64,000 bases of DNA from Thalassotalea sp. Sam97 (GTDB taxonomy: Bacteria; Pseudomonadota; Gammaproteobacteria; Enterobacterales; Alteromonadaceae). The notes below the pieces were generated by a model, which saw nothing but the letters and a program-made list of their open reading frames with translations, was not told the origin of the DNA and did not search any database. Shown here in pieces: positions 19,155-28,053 of the stretch (within the stretch, counting starts at the first letter, position 1; the number at the start of each line of letters is the position of its first letter). A program made the translations under genes and the position numbers. The stretch lies in assembly GCF_041379765.1 (NCBI RefSeq), contig NZ_CP166919.1, positions 2,294,001-2,358,000 of the forward strand, given 5' to 3'.

Positions 19155-19187
19155 CGAAAATGCCAGGCCCACTTACGCGGGCCCGGC
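19155..19187 (-). terminator. Putative terminator after sdhB
   Basis: GC-rich stem with one mismatch (GCCAGGCCC 19162-19170 against GGGCCCGGC 19179-19187), 8-base loop. Read on the minus strand it is followed by ATTTTCGTTTTTC. It lies in the 209-bp gap between sdhB and sucA, so at least partial termination between the two operons is likely. Confidence 0.65.
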
Positions 19188-19234
19188 GATATACCTTTTC
19201 ACCACAAGCTTAGCTTGCAGGCTGAGTGGTGTCG

Positions 19235-19945
19235 TTATACCGCTCTTTGTAGCAACATCGATTTAATTGAACCGATGGCTTTTGTTGGGTTTAAACCCTT
19301 AGGACATACATCAACACAGTTCATGATACCGTGACAACGGAACACACTGTATGCGTCTTGTAAGTCATCTAAACGCTCATCCGTTGCGGTATCACGGCTA
19401 TCGATTAAGAAACGATACGCATGTAATAAACCCGCTGGACCGATGAACTTGTCTGGGTTCCACCAGAATGATGGACAAGACGTTGAGCAACACGCACATA
19501 AGATACATTCATATAAGCCGTCTAACTTATCGCGATCTTCTAGCGATTGCAGATGCTCACGTGCTGGTTGCTCTTTACCGTCATTAATTAAGTACGGCTT
19601 GATCTTTTCATATTGATTGTAGAACTGAGTCATATCAATGATCAGATCGCGCACTACTGGTAAGCCTGGTAATGGACGCAACACAATCTTATTGGCTTTC
19701 AGTTCAGATAACGGTGTGATACATGCCAAACCGTTCTTACCGTTCATATTCAAACCGTCTGAGCCACATACACCTTCACGACATGAACGACGGAAAGATA
19801 ATGTTGGGTCTTGCTCTTTTAATAGCATAAGAGCGTCTAGCACCATCATATCTGAGCCTTCTTGAATTTCTAGCTCATAGTCTTTCATGTAAGGCGCATT
19901 ATCTACGTCTGGGTTGTAGCGATAAATCGAAAAAACTTGTTTCAT
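19235..19945 (-). CDS. sdhB: Succinate dehydrogenase iron-sulfur subunit
   Basis: 236 residues from the ATG at 19945, which has AAGGAG at normal spacing; a TTG two codons earlier lies too close to it. The [2Fe-2S] cysteines are in SCREGVCGSDG and GLACITPL. The [4Fe-4S]/[3Fe-4S] cysteines are in CILCACCSTSCPS, CHGIMNCVDVCPKGL. It passes electrons from SdhA flavin to quinone at the inner face of the cytoplasmic membrane (complex II). Last gene of sdhCDAB. Confidence 0.98.
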   Translation of the reverse strand: MKQVFSIYRYNPDVDNAPYMKDYELEIQEGSDMMVLDALMLLKEQDPTLSFRRSCREGVCGSDGLNMNGKNGLACITPLSELKANKIVLRPLPGLPVVRDLIIDMTQFYNQYEKIKPYLINDGKEQPAREHLQSLEDRDKLDGLYECILCACCSTSCPSFWWNPDKFIGPAGLLHAYRFLIDSRDTATDERLDDLQDAYSVFRCHGIMNCVDVCPKGLNPTKAIGSIKSMLLQRAV

Positions 19946-19960
19946 CGTCAATGCTCCTTA

Positions 19961-21733
19961 TTAGTATGTACGTACTTTCGGTGGGAAAGCGTCACGGTGG
20001 ACTGGCTTCATGTTCACGTCACGTTTTGACATTTCTTCATTGCTTGGCGTGTAGATGGTGTGGCATAACCAGTTTTCATCATCACGGTCAAGGAAGTCTT
20101 CACGAGAGTGAGCACCACGAGATTCGGTACGGAAGTTCGCAGCTTTTGCCGTACAGTACGCAGTTTCCATTAAGTTATCTAGCTCTAAACACTCGATACG
20201 CTGGGTGTTGAACTCAGATGACTTATCAGCAAGGTGAGCATTTTGTAGACGCTCACGGATTTCCGTTAGCTCTTTCATGCCTTGTGCCATTGCTTCACCT
20301 TCACGGAATACCGAGAAGTTCAGCTGCATACATTGCTGTAGGTCTTTACGAATTTGTACTGGATCTTCACCACCGGTTGAGTTTTCCCAACGGTTGTAAC
20401 GTGCAAGCGCTTCATCTAGGTTGCTTGCATTCGCTTCACGTGATGTGTCCGTTTCAGCAAGGTATTTACCAAGGAAGTTACCAGCAGCACGGCCAAATAC
20501 AACAAGGTCAAGTAGTGAGTTACCACCAAGACGGTTAGCACCGTGAACCGATACGTTAGCAATTTCACCAACAGCAAATAGGCCTTCAATGATTTTGTCT
20601 TCGCCAGTCTCTGGGTTAAATTCAATCGCCTGACCGTTAACGTTACAAGGTACACCACCCATTTGGTAGTGACAGGTAGGAATAACTGGAATTGGCTCTT
20701 CCGCAGGATCGACGTGTGCGAATGTTTTCGACAAGTCACAAACACCTGGTAGACGCAAGTTCAACGTCTCACGACCTAAGTGGTCAAGTTTCAATTTAAT
20801 GTGTTTACCAAATTGTGGGTGATCACAACCACGACCTTCACGAATTTCGGTCATCATTGAACGAGCAACAACATCACGACCAGCAAGATCTTTGGCATTT
20901 GGCGCGTAACGCTCCATGAAGCGCTCGCCGTCTTTATTCAGAAGGTAACCACCTTCACCACGACAGCCTTCAGTCACAAGAACACCTGCACCTGCGATAC
21001 CGGTCGGGTGGAACTGCCACATTTCCATGTCTTGCATTTGCACGCCAGCGCGCAATGACATACCAACACCGTCACCGGTATTGATGTGGGCATTGGTTGT
21101 TGATGCGTAGATACGACCCGCACCACCGGTTGCTAGAACCGTAGCACGCGCTTTAAAGTAAACAACTTCACCTGTTTCGATACAGATTGCGGTACAACCA
21201 ACAACATGACCTTCATCATTTTTAACTAAGTCTAATGCGTACCATTCAGAATAAACGTTGGTTTTGTTTTTAACGTTTTGCTGATATAAACAGTGCAAGA
21301 GAGCATGACCTGTACGGTCCGCAGCTGCTGCTGTACGCGCCGCTTGCTCACCGCCGAAATTTTTCGACTGACCACCGAAAGGACGCTGATACACTTTACC
21401 GTTTTCAAAACGAGAAAAAGGTAGGCCCATGTTTTCTAGTTCGATGATCGCTTCAGGACCGGTTTTACACATGTATTCGATCGCGTCTTGGTCACCGATA
21501 AAGTCAGACCCTTTAACGGTATCGTACATGTGGTATTCCCAGTTATCTTCGTGGGCGTTACCTAGTGCAACGGTAATACCACCTTGGGCCGATACCGTGT
21601 GCGAACGCGTTGGAAATACTTTTGAAATCAAAGCACAGCTTTGACCTGATTCAGAGATTGCTAAGGCAGCGCGCATACCTGCGCCACCAGCGCCAATTAC
21701 AATGGCATCAAATTCACGAACTGGAACGCTCAC
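19961..21733 (-). CDS. sdhA: Succinate dehydrogenase flavoprotein subunit
   Basis: 590 residues. It starts with GTG directly after the sdhD stop (TAAGTG), so translation is coupled. FAD-binding Rossmann motif GAGGAGMRAAL. H45 in RSHTVSAQGGI is the covalent FAD-linking histidine, at the same number as in E. coli. Catalytic region HPTGIAGAGVLVTEGCRGEGG and C-terminal capping helices are intact. It oxidises succinate to fumarate. Confidence 0.98.
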   Translation of the reverse strand: MSVPVREFDAIVIGAGGAGMRAALAISESGQSCALISKVFPTRSHTVSAQGGITVALGNAHEDNWEYHMYDTVKGSDFIGDQDAIEYMCKTGPEAIIELENMGLPFSRFENGKVYQRPFGGQSKNFGGEQAARTAAAADRTGHALLHCLYQQNVKNKTNVYSEWYALDLVKNDEGHVVGCTAICIETGEVVYFKARATVLATGGAGRIYASTTNAHINTGDGVGMSLRAGVQMQDMEMWQFHPTGIAGAGVLVTEGCRGEGGYLLNKDGERFMERYAPNAKDLAGRDVVARSMMTEIREGRGCDHPQFGKHIKLKLDHLGRETLNLRLPGVCDLSKTFAHVDPAEEPIPVIPTCHYQMGGVPCNVNGQAIEFNPETGEDKIIEGLFAVGEIANVSVHGANRLGGNSLLDLVVFGRAAGNFLGKYLAETDTSREANASNLDEALARYNRWENSTGGEDPVQIRKDLQQCMQLNFSVFREGEAMAQGMKELTEIRERLQNAHLADKSSEFNTQRIECLELDNLMETAYCTAKAANFRTESRGAHSREDFLDRDDENWLCHTIYTPSNEEMSKRDVNMKPVHRDAFPPKVRTY

Positions 21734-22081
21734 TTATACACCCCACACAGACAACAATACCGCTGCTACGTACGCGAACAGGGTAATGGTAAATAAAAAT
21801 TGTAAAACGCCACGCAAAAACGCTGGCTTAACATAATCGGTAAGAACTTGCCAAATACCAATCCATGCATGAAATAGCACGGCAAGAACGGCTAGGATAG
21901 TGAAGATTTTCATACCCATGTTGGCAAAAAGGCCGGTCCACGCCTGATACGTCACTTCAGACGTCGTTAGGAACCAACCCATCATAAATAGACTGTATAG
22001 TGCTAAGATAACCGCACTCGCGCGTAAAAGAATAAAATCATGTACGCCGCTACGGCCTAGAGTTGCTGCATTGTTTACCAT
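21734..22081 (-). CDS. sdhD: Succinate dehydrogenase membrane anchor subunit
   Basis: 115 residues from the ATG at 22081, preceded by AGGAG, the same length as E. coli SdhD. An upstream in-frame start lies inside sdhC and is rejected. Three hydrophobic segments; HDFILLRASAVILALY and FHAWIGIWQVLTDYV hold the residues lining the quinone/heme site. It overlaps the end of sdhC by seven bases (ATGGTAA). Confidence 0.95.
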   Translation of the reverse strand: MVNNAATLGRSGVHDFILLRASAVILALYSLFMMGWFLTTSEVTYQAWTGLFANMGMKIFTILAVLAVLFHAWIGIWQVLTDYVKPAFLRGVLQFLFTITLFAYVAAVLLSVWGV

Positions 22082-22449
22082 ACCCAAACTCCTGCTAATA
22101 CTGCTAATACAACCCAAAGAGCAATAGTGATACGAGCGCTTGTTTGGCCCGAGCCTTTCTCTTCAAGATGACCTAAATCCATAATTAAGTGGCGAATACC
22201 ACCAACAAAATGGTATGCCAGTGCGGTCATAATACCCCACACAATGAATTTACCCAGAGGACCAGTGACACACTCTTTTACTGAGTCGAAACCTTCTGGT
22301 GATGAAAGTGACACTGAAAGTGCCCAGATTAGGATACCAACACCGAAAAACATCACCACACCGCTTACACGATGCAAAATCGACGCTTTTGCCGCTGCCG
22401 GTAACTTGATTGTTGTCAAATCAAGATTTACAGGTCTTTGTTTTTTCAC
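22075..22449 (-). CDS. sdhC: Succinate dehydrogenase cytochrome b556 subunit
   Basis: 124 residues, three membrane helices. SILHRVSGVVMFFG is the quinone-site signature, and the histidine in HFVGGIRHLIMD is the family's heme-b ligand region. First gene of sdhCDAB, which assembles complex II in the inner membrane. Its promoter must lie in the 545-bp divergent region shared with gltA. Confidence 0.96.
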   Translation of the reverse strand: MKKQRPVNLDLTTIKLPAAAKASILHRVSGVVMFFGVGILIWALSVSLSSPEGFDSVKECVTGPLGKFIVWGIMTALAYHFVGGIRHLIMDLGHLEEKGSGQTSARITIALWVVLAVLAGVWVW

Positions 22450-22994
22450 AGTTATCTTGCCTAATACGTTATTTTTCTAACTTGACTACTACAAGGTCAA
22501 TATACGCCACCATATCGCGGTGAACAGACATTAAACCGAGTTCTCTGCTCTATATTAGAGCAACTAAACTACCCAAACGCGATAAATTTGGCGTAGTTAG
22601 TAAACATGATAAATTGGTCGTTACCCACAATTGGATCGTTGGGATTATAAAGGCGCATACTTTAAATTACAATTTAATCGACTGTTTTCTTATTCTTTGT
22701 TAGAGTATTTGCGCAATTATTATCCAACAGTATAATTTTCTATCATTTTGTAAACTTTTAAATTGACTTTTCACCCCACATTTGGAGTAGAATAGCCAAC
22801 AATTTTAGTCGCCGATCGTCGACGCGAAATGCATAACTTTTGCATAACAATTGATACACATCATATCAAAGACGGCTAATTGCTGGTGTCGAGCTGCATA
22901 TTTATGAGCGTAATTATTGATTAAATATAATCAGTTTCTGCCGGATCGGAATATAGACAAAATAATGAAAACTAAAGAATATAGAGGAACAATT
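22450..22994. promoter_or_regulatory. Divergent regulatory region between sdhC and gltA
   Basis: 545 bp, very AT-rich, no gene. It drives sdhCDAB leftward and gltA rightward, the same arrangement as in E. coli. A possible rightward sigma-70 promoter is TTGACT (22763-22768) and TAGAAT (22788-22793), but the 19-bp spacer is long. The 200-bp leader after it could hold regulatory sites such as ArcA or CRP, which I could not assign with confidence. Confidence 0.6.
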
Positions 22995-24284
22995 ATGGCT
23001 GACAACAAAGCCACTCTGAGCGTTAATGGTAAAGAGGTTGCTGAACTACCGATTTTATCAGGTTCAGCTGGTAACGACGTAATCGATATTCGTACACTTG
23101 GTGGCGCAGGCTACTTCACTTACGACCCTGGCTTTCTAGCTACAGCTTCTTGTGAATCAGAAATAACCTTCATCGACGGCGGTAAAGGTATTTTGCAACA
23201 TCGTGGTTATGCCATTGATGATTTAGCGAAAAATGCAGATTACCTAGAAACCTGTTACATCTTGCTTCACGGTAAAGCACCGTCGCAAGAAGAGTACGAT
23301 GACTTTGTTAATATCATCACTAACCATACTATGGTTAATGAAAAAATCGCCAACTTTTTCCAAGGTTTCATGCACGATGCGCACCCGATGGCAATGCTTT
23401 GTGGTGTTGTTGGTGCCCTATCGTCGTTCTACCACGATGATTTAGATATCACGGATCCGGCGCAGCGCAAACGTTGTGCACATCGCTTAGTGGCAAAAAT
23501 TCCAACCATCGCAGCGATGGCGTATAAATACAGCATTGGTCAACCATTTGTATACCCACGCAATGACCTATCATACGCCGAAAACTTCTTACACATGATG
23601 TTCTCTGTACCTGCTGAAGAATACAAAGTGAACCCAGTGCTAGCAAAAGCCATGGATCGCATTTTCATTCTTCATGCAGATCATGAACAAAACGCGTCAA
23701 CGTCAACCGTGCGTTTAGCGGGCTCTTCAGGTGCTAACCCATACGCATGTATTGCTGCCGGTGTTGCATCATTATGGGGTCCAGCTCACGGTGGTGCTAA
23801 CGAAGCTTGTTTGCGTATGCTAGAAGAGATCGGTGATGTAAGCCGTGTTGACGAGTTTGTTGCACGTGCAAAAGACAAGAACGATCCGTTCCGTCTAATG
23901 GGCTTTGGCCACCGTGTCTATAAGAACTTCGATCCACGTGCCACGGTTATGCGTGAAACGTGTCACGAAGTACTTAGCGAGCTAGGTATTAAAGATCCAC
24001 TATTAGATGTGGCTATGGCATTAGAAAAAGTAGCTCTTGAAGATCCGTACTTCATCGAGAAGAAACTTTACCCTAATGTTGATTTCTACTCTGGTATTAT
24101 CTTGAAGGCGATCGGTATCCCAACCAGCATGTTCACTGTGATTTTTGCATTAAGCCGCACCGTTGGCTGGTGTTCACACTGGGATGAAATGTTGAGCCAA
24201 CCGGGTCAAAAGATTGGTCGTCCTCGTCAAAACTACACGGGTGAATTAAACAAAGAGTTTACACCGTTACAACGTCATAAGTAA
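22995..24284 (+). CDS. gltA: Citrate synthase (type II, hexameric)
   Basis: 429 residues from the ATG at 22995 (MADNKATL), preceded by AGAGGAA; an ATG 26 codons upstream is rejected for poor conservation. Key motifs are present: HADHEQNASTSTVRLAGSSG, WGPAHGGANEA, MGFGHRVYKNFDPRA and a C-terminal RPRQNYTGE. It condenses acetyl-CoA and oxaloacetate. The length and N-terminal beta domain are those of the NADH-sensitive Gram-negative type. Own terminator downstream. Confidence 0.98.
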   Translation: MADNKATLSVNGKEVAELPILSGSAGNDVIDIRTLGGAGYFTYDPGFLATASCESEITFIDGGKGILQHRGYAIDDLAKNADYLETCYILLHGKAPSQEEYDDFVNIITNHTMVNEKIANFFQGFMHDAHPMAMLCGVVGALSSFYHDDLDITDPAQRKRCAHRLVAKIPTIAAMAYKYSIGQPFVYPRNDLSYAENFLHMMFSVPAEEYKVNPVLAKAMDRIFILHADHEQNASTSTVRLAGSSGANPYACIAAGVASLWGPAHGGANEACLRMLEEIGDVSRVDEFVARAKDKNDPFRLMGFGHRVYKNFDPRATVMRETCHEVLSELGIKDPLLDVAMALEKVALEDPYFIEKKLYPNVDFYSGIILKAIGIPTSMFTVIFALSRTVGWCSHWDEMLSQPGQKIGRPRQNYTGELNKEFTPLQRHK

Positions 24285-24310
24285 CGCTAATCACCGTAGT
24301 TCAACGAATT

Positions 24311-24336
24311 AAGGCCAGCATTAAGCTGGCCTTTTT
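24311..24336 (+). terminator. Terminator after gltA
   Basis: Perfect 9-bp stem AAGGCCAGC/GCTGGCCTT (24311-24319, 24325-24333), loop ATTAA, then a T-run. Located 27 bp after the gltA stop. Confidence 0.92.
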
Positions 24337-24368
24337 ATGTTCAGTAAACACTGATGAATAGCCTATTC

Positions 24369-24430
24369 ATACCAATCACATTAAGTTATTGCTCACTCAG
24401 AGTTGGCCACAAACTTAATGTAATTGGTAT
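24369..24430. repeat. Intergenic inverted repeat (19-bp arms)
   Basis: Arms ataccaatcacattaagtt (24369-24387) and aacttaatgtaattggtat (24412-24430) are complementary with one mismatch and enclose 24 bases. It looks like a small palindromic interspersed element rather than a terminator, because the stem is AT-rich. It lies between gltA and the response-regulator gene. Confidence 0.75.
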
Positions 24431-24626
24431 AACTTCAGCGATTTATCATACTGGGCAAGTCATTGTCTGATCGAGACGATTTGCGCCATCCGGCAGATAA
24501 CACTTACCCCAAGCAGCTTACGCAACCAACTATCACAAACACTTACGGATAATCGCCTATACTTGGCTATTATATTAAGCTAAACAGCGAGTAAGCTATC
24601 GGTGGGTTCTGGTACCCCTAATTGAT

Positions 24627-25706
24627 ATGGTGAGCACTAACGAAGACAAGCCTCATACTATTCTCGTCGTTGATGACGAACCAAGTAATCTTGACTTGGC
24701 GGTTGGCTTATTAAAAGACCAATTTAAAGTAAAAGCCGCAACCAGTGGCCAAGTTGCTCTTAAAATAGCCGACAGCGGAGACAGCATTAGCCTTATTCTG
24801 CTTGATGTGATGATGCCTGATCTCGATGGTTTTGACGTATGCGCGGCATTAAAAAACAACCCCGAGACGCAACATATTCCTATTATCTTTCTTACAGCAA
24901 AATCAGAAGTCGCCGATGTCACTAAAGGCTTTTCTCTTGGCGCCGTGGACTATATTACCAAGCCATTGCAACCGGATATATTAAAGGCTCGTGTCAACAC
25001 TCACATTAGTTTGCGAGAAAGTCAACGTGCTTTAGAGCAACAAGTTGCCACGTTAAATGAAAATATTCGACTACGTGAAGATATAGAAAACTTAACCCAT
25101 CACGACTTAAAAGGACCGCTAGGCGTTATTTTGTTCGAAACGGCCAAACTTGCCGACAAAGACGCGGCGGCTTCCATTGAGGAATCAGCAAATAATATCC
25201 TGAACATGGTCAATAACACCTTGGATGTATTCAAAATTGAACGGGGAACCTACCCTCTCAAGCCTGATATGGTCGACTTAAACAGGTTGATACGCAAGGC
25301 CATTAAAGCCAGCAGTCGTCTAGCGGAAAAGAAACAGCTCAGCTTTAATGTCAGCTATCATCGCGATGCCAACTATATCGATGCAGAAGAGCTACTGTGC
25401 TTATCCATTTTTAACAACTTAGTCAAAAATGCGGTTGAAGCATCACCCGATAATGAGCGCATTGACATCAGCGTCGTCGATGATGGTGAGTTCATCGAAT
25501 TTCGGCAAAAAAATCGTGGCGCGATCCCTAAACGCCTGCGCGATAATTTATTTGAAAAATACGCGTCATCCAATCACAGTCGAGGCTCAGGGCTTGGTGC
25601 CTACTCGGCTAAATTGATGACCGAAGCACAAAATGGCCAAATTTCGTTTCGAGTGATTGACGAGACGTTCACTGAGTTTATGGTGCGCCTACCTGCGTAT
25701 GGCTAG
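24627..25706 (+). CDS. Response regulator/histidine kinase hybrid protein
   Basis: 359 residues, no membrane segment, so cytoplasmic. Residues about 10-125 are a receiver domain (acidic pair D16/D17, phospho-acceptor D60 in LLDVMMPDLDG, conserved lysine in YITKPLQP). A short coiled linker leads to an H-box (LTHHDLKGPL, H158/H159), then a HATPase domain with N-box NNLVKNAVEAS and G-box RGSGLGAYSAKL. The G1 position reads KNRGAIP rather than the usual D-x-G-x-G, a variant I associate with a subfamily of such kinases. No sensor domain and no partner regulator lie alongside. Ribosome-binding site weak. Confidence 0.88.
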   Translation: MVSTNEDKPHTILVVDDEPSNLDLAVGLLKDQFKVKAATSGQVALKIADSGDSISLILLDVMMPDLDGFDVCAALKNNPETQHIPIIFLTAKSEVADVTKGFSLGAVDYITKPLQPDILKARVNTHISLRESQRALEQQVATLNENIRLREDIENLTHHDLKGPLGVILFETAKLADKDAAASIEESANNILNMVNNTLDVFKIERGTYPLKPDMVDLNRLIRKAIKASSRLAEKKQLSFNVSYHRDANYIDAEELLCLSIFNNLVKNAVEASPDNERIDISVVDDGEFIEFRQKNRGAIPKRLRDNLFEKYASSNHSRGSGLGAYSAKLMTEAQNGQISFRVIDETFTEFMVRLPAYG

Positions 25707-25735
25707 GTCAATCGATATAACAAAAATCAAGATAC

Positions 25736-25762
25736 AAAAAAGGCGCTATAACGCGCCTTATT
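25736..25762. terminator. Bidirectional terminator between convergent genes
   Basis: Stem AAGGCGC/GCGCCTT (25740-25746, 25753-25759), loop TATAAC, with an A-run before it giving a T-run on the minus strand. It serves bamC on the minus strand and possibly the kinase gene on the plus strand. Confidence 0.8.
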
Positions 25763-25784
25763 TCATCTGGGTATGAGCGGTTCA

Positions 25785-26867
25785 TTAATTACGAAACGAC
25801 AAGGCAGACTCAAGCAATGGCAGGTTTTCATCAAACTTTGCCTGCTCAATAGGCTGATTTTTTGCATCCATTATACGTAACACACTTTTATCGCCTTGGC
25901 TTTCAACTTTAAAGCGATACACGCCATTGGCCAAAGAAAGTACGCTGATTTCATCCGCCCACATTTTGCTCCAAATAGATGGCTCAACGTAGGTGTACTC
26001 GACCTCGTAAACGCGATTATCTTCATTTAAATCAACAATGGTAAAGTTATTGTCTTCAAAAAATCCTGGTAAATATGACCACACGTCATCGGCTGGATAT
26101 TCAATCAACAAAGCGGGTTCACCTGATTCGGTCAAGGTCTTTTTAACCAATTGCATATTCGCACGACCTAACCGATCATCGCGATTATTTACGCGGTAGA
26201 GGTAATCCATTTGCGCGCTGATTTCATTAACCATAGCAATTTCTACACGCTCCTTCTCCAGAGGCGATATTTGCTTTGTCGTTGAGTTTTGGTCCGTTAG
26301 CATATAATCAATTAACTCAACATTTAAACCAACACTGCGACCATGTGGCTTGGTGACTAATGAATAACGAAAACGCCAGCTTTCTGATGATTCAATCGTT
26401 TGCCAAAATAACGCACCACTTTCCTCATTACGCTGGAACCAATCAGATTCCCAGACATTGTTTTCTTCGTCGCCACGTTTTAAACCAACATTTTTTTCTT
26501 CAAGGTAACCGGTAATCGCGCGCACCACGTACTGGCGTAGATCGCGTGAATCATCGACTTTATCAAACCAAATCGCGGCACTGTTATCAAATTCATCAAC
26601 ACGGCTGCCTGCTGCCAAAGGTAACACTTGCGACGGTGCTCGCACGTCAATTTTTTCACCCACAGCGCCGTCTGTACGAGTCAATTGTGGAATCGCATAC
26701 AATTGGTTATTTTGGGGCGCTTCTAACCCTGTAGGTACCTGCAGCTGTTGGCTACTATTAATTTTCACGTAGTCAAAGCCACCTTTGGCTTGATGACGAG
26801 TTTCCGAGCTCGAGCACGCAGCTAAAGACAAGGCAATAAAGGGTAAGCAAATAAGTCGGCGATCCAT
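25785..26867 (-). CDS. bamC: Outer-membrane protein assembly factor BamC
   Basis: 360 residues from the ATG at 26867, which has AGGAG upstream and gives a clean lipoprotein signal (FIALSLAAC, lipobox cysteine). Behind it come the flexible N-terminal stretch and two helix-grip domains typical of BamC (DDSRDLRQYVVRAITGYLEEKNVGLK..., PALLIEYPADDVWSYLPGFF). BamC is an accessory lipoprotein of the beta-barrel assembly machine. In E. coli it follows dapA. Here no dapA lies upstream. Confidence 0.9.
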   Translation of the reverse strand: MDRRLICLPFIALSLAACSSSETRHQAKGGFDYVKINSSQQLQVPTGLEAPQNNQLYAIPQLTRTDGAVGEKIDVRAPSQVLPLAAGSRVDEFDNSAAIWFDKVDDSRDLRQYVVRAITGYLEEKNVGLKRGDEENNVWESDWFQRNEESGALFWQTIESSESWRFRYSLVTKPHGRSVGLNVELIDYMLTDQNSTTKQISPLEKERVEIAMVNEISAQMDYLYRVNNRDDRLGRANMQLVKKTLTESGEPALLIEYPADDVWSYLPGFFEDNNFTIVDLNEDNRVYEVEYTYVEPSIWSKMWADEISVLSLANGVYRFKVESQGDKSVLRIMDAKNQPIEQAKFDENLPLLESALSFRN

Positions 26868-27375
26868 GAAAACTCCTGAGGAATAAAGCCTTTTGTGTTG
26901 GCTTGTGGTATTTCGCAAAAAGAAATGCAACAAGCACTGTCATTATCATTTGCTATTCGATTGATATTGTTATCAATAGTTCCCGTGTTAGGTCGCTTAT
27001 TATGCCGCCTTAACACCCACTTAATAGCAAATATTTATAGCGTTTAATGGTACTTGCCCTATGCATTAAACACAAGGCTTGTTGTTGAGAATGTTATTAA
27101 AAAATATTTACGCTTTATTATCATTTTTATCGGCTTCTCATGTGGTTATAGGGATCATCACATCAGTGCAAATCAATACCGCAATATTGACAATGACCGC
27201 TCCAGCATTGAAGACTCCATCGGTTGCAACGATAAGTCACCTTGATCGATTTCGCGCTAGCGCTCGTTTGTTAAGCCAAGTCGTTGTATAGTTACAGCGT
27301 GATACGTTATTGTTGCTGGTCATGACCTAATGCAATTACTGAATACAACATCAAAGTAACACGATAAGGAGTTAT
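26868..27375. other. Divergent intergenic region where dapA and gcvR would be expected
   Basis: 508 bp between divergent bamC and bcp. E. coli carries dapA and gcvR at this position. Short ORFs here (63-70 residues) show no family features. The region must contain both promoters. The bcp ribosome-binding site AAGGAG is at its right edge. Confidence 0.6.
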
Positions 27376-27852
27376 ATGAATACGTTACAAGTAGGTGATA
27401 AAGCGCCGATTTTCTCTCTTGCTAATCAACATGGCGATGTTATCAACTTGGCTGATTATATCGGCAAGCATAAAGTATTGGTTTACTTTTACCCAAAAGC
27501 GATGACCCCAGGATGTACGGTACAAGCACAAGGGTTACGAGACAGTAAGAATGACTTAGATGAGCTAAACACCGTCGTGTTTGGCATTAGCCCAGACGAA
27601 GTAAAACGTCTTGATAAATTCTGCGTCCGCGATGAACTTAATTTCACTTTACTGTCTGATGTTGACCATAAAGTTGCCGATGATTTTGGGGTTTGGGGAC
27701 TGAAAAAATTCATGGGCCGCGAATATGACGGCATTCATCGCTTAAGTTTTTTAATTGGCCTTGATGGCAACATCGAGCATGTTTTTACTAAGTTTAAAAC
27801 CAAAGATCACCATGATGTGGTACTTGCTTATCTTGCTCAGGCGAGCAACTAA
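27376..27852 (+). CDS. bcp: Thioredoxin-dependent peroxiredoxin, Bcp/PrxQ family
   Basis: 158 residues, cytoplasmic. It reduces hydrogen peroxide and organic hydroperoxides. The peroxidatic cysteine is C47 in TPGCTVQA. The resolving cysteine five residues later, found in E. coli Bcp, is replaced by Q52. A second cysteine is at C83 (KFCVRD). C47/C83 is the spacing I recall for the alpha-3-type PrxQ of Xylella fastidiosa, so this is probably a two-cysteine enzyme of that subtype. Strong AAGGAG upstream. The gene sits in an E. coli-like bamC/bcp/perM/bepA neighbourhood. Confidence 0.95.
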   Translation: MNTLQVGDKAPIFSLANQHGDVINLADYIGKHKVLVYFYPKAMTPGCTVQAQGLRDSKNDLDELNTVVFGISPDEVKRLDKFCVRDELNFTLLSDVDHKVADDFGVWGLKKFMGREYDGIHRLSFLIGLDGNIEHVFTKFKTKDHHDVVLAYLAQASN

Positions 27853-28053
27853 GCCCGTCACGAAAGGCGATGTCACCTGCATCGCCTTAACTAATACACG
27901 TTAACTTTACCTTACCCCCCCGAATGTTGCCTTGTCAGTATTGCCGTCCTAGTATTGCTTTCTGTTAGCAAGTTACCTAGCAAAGCCAAGCACATCTCAA
28001 TACCGCTGAGGGCTCGTTGCTTGGGATAAGCAGTTTTGGTTCGACTCGCCTAA

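Noticed and set aside
26930..26985. Possible Fur box upstream of bamC (tgtcattatcattt and gatattgttatcaata)
   Set aside because: Only partial match to the 19-bp consensus in an AT-rich stretch, and bamC is not an iron gene; a position-weight scan would be needed.
27054..27291. Two overlapping ORFs of 63-70 codons between bamC and bcp
   Set aside because: No recognisable domain or ribosome-binding site; not remnants of dapA or gcvR as far as I can see.
27376..27852. Loss of the resolving cysteine, making Bcp a one-cysteine enzyme
   Set aside because: C83 provides the alternative resolving cysteine of the alpha-3 subtype.
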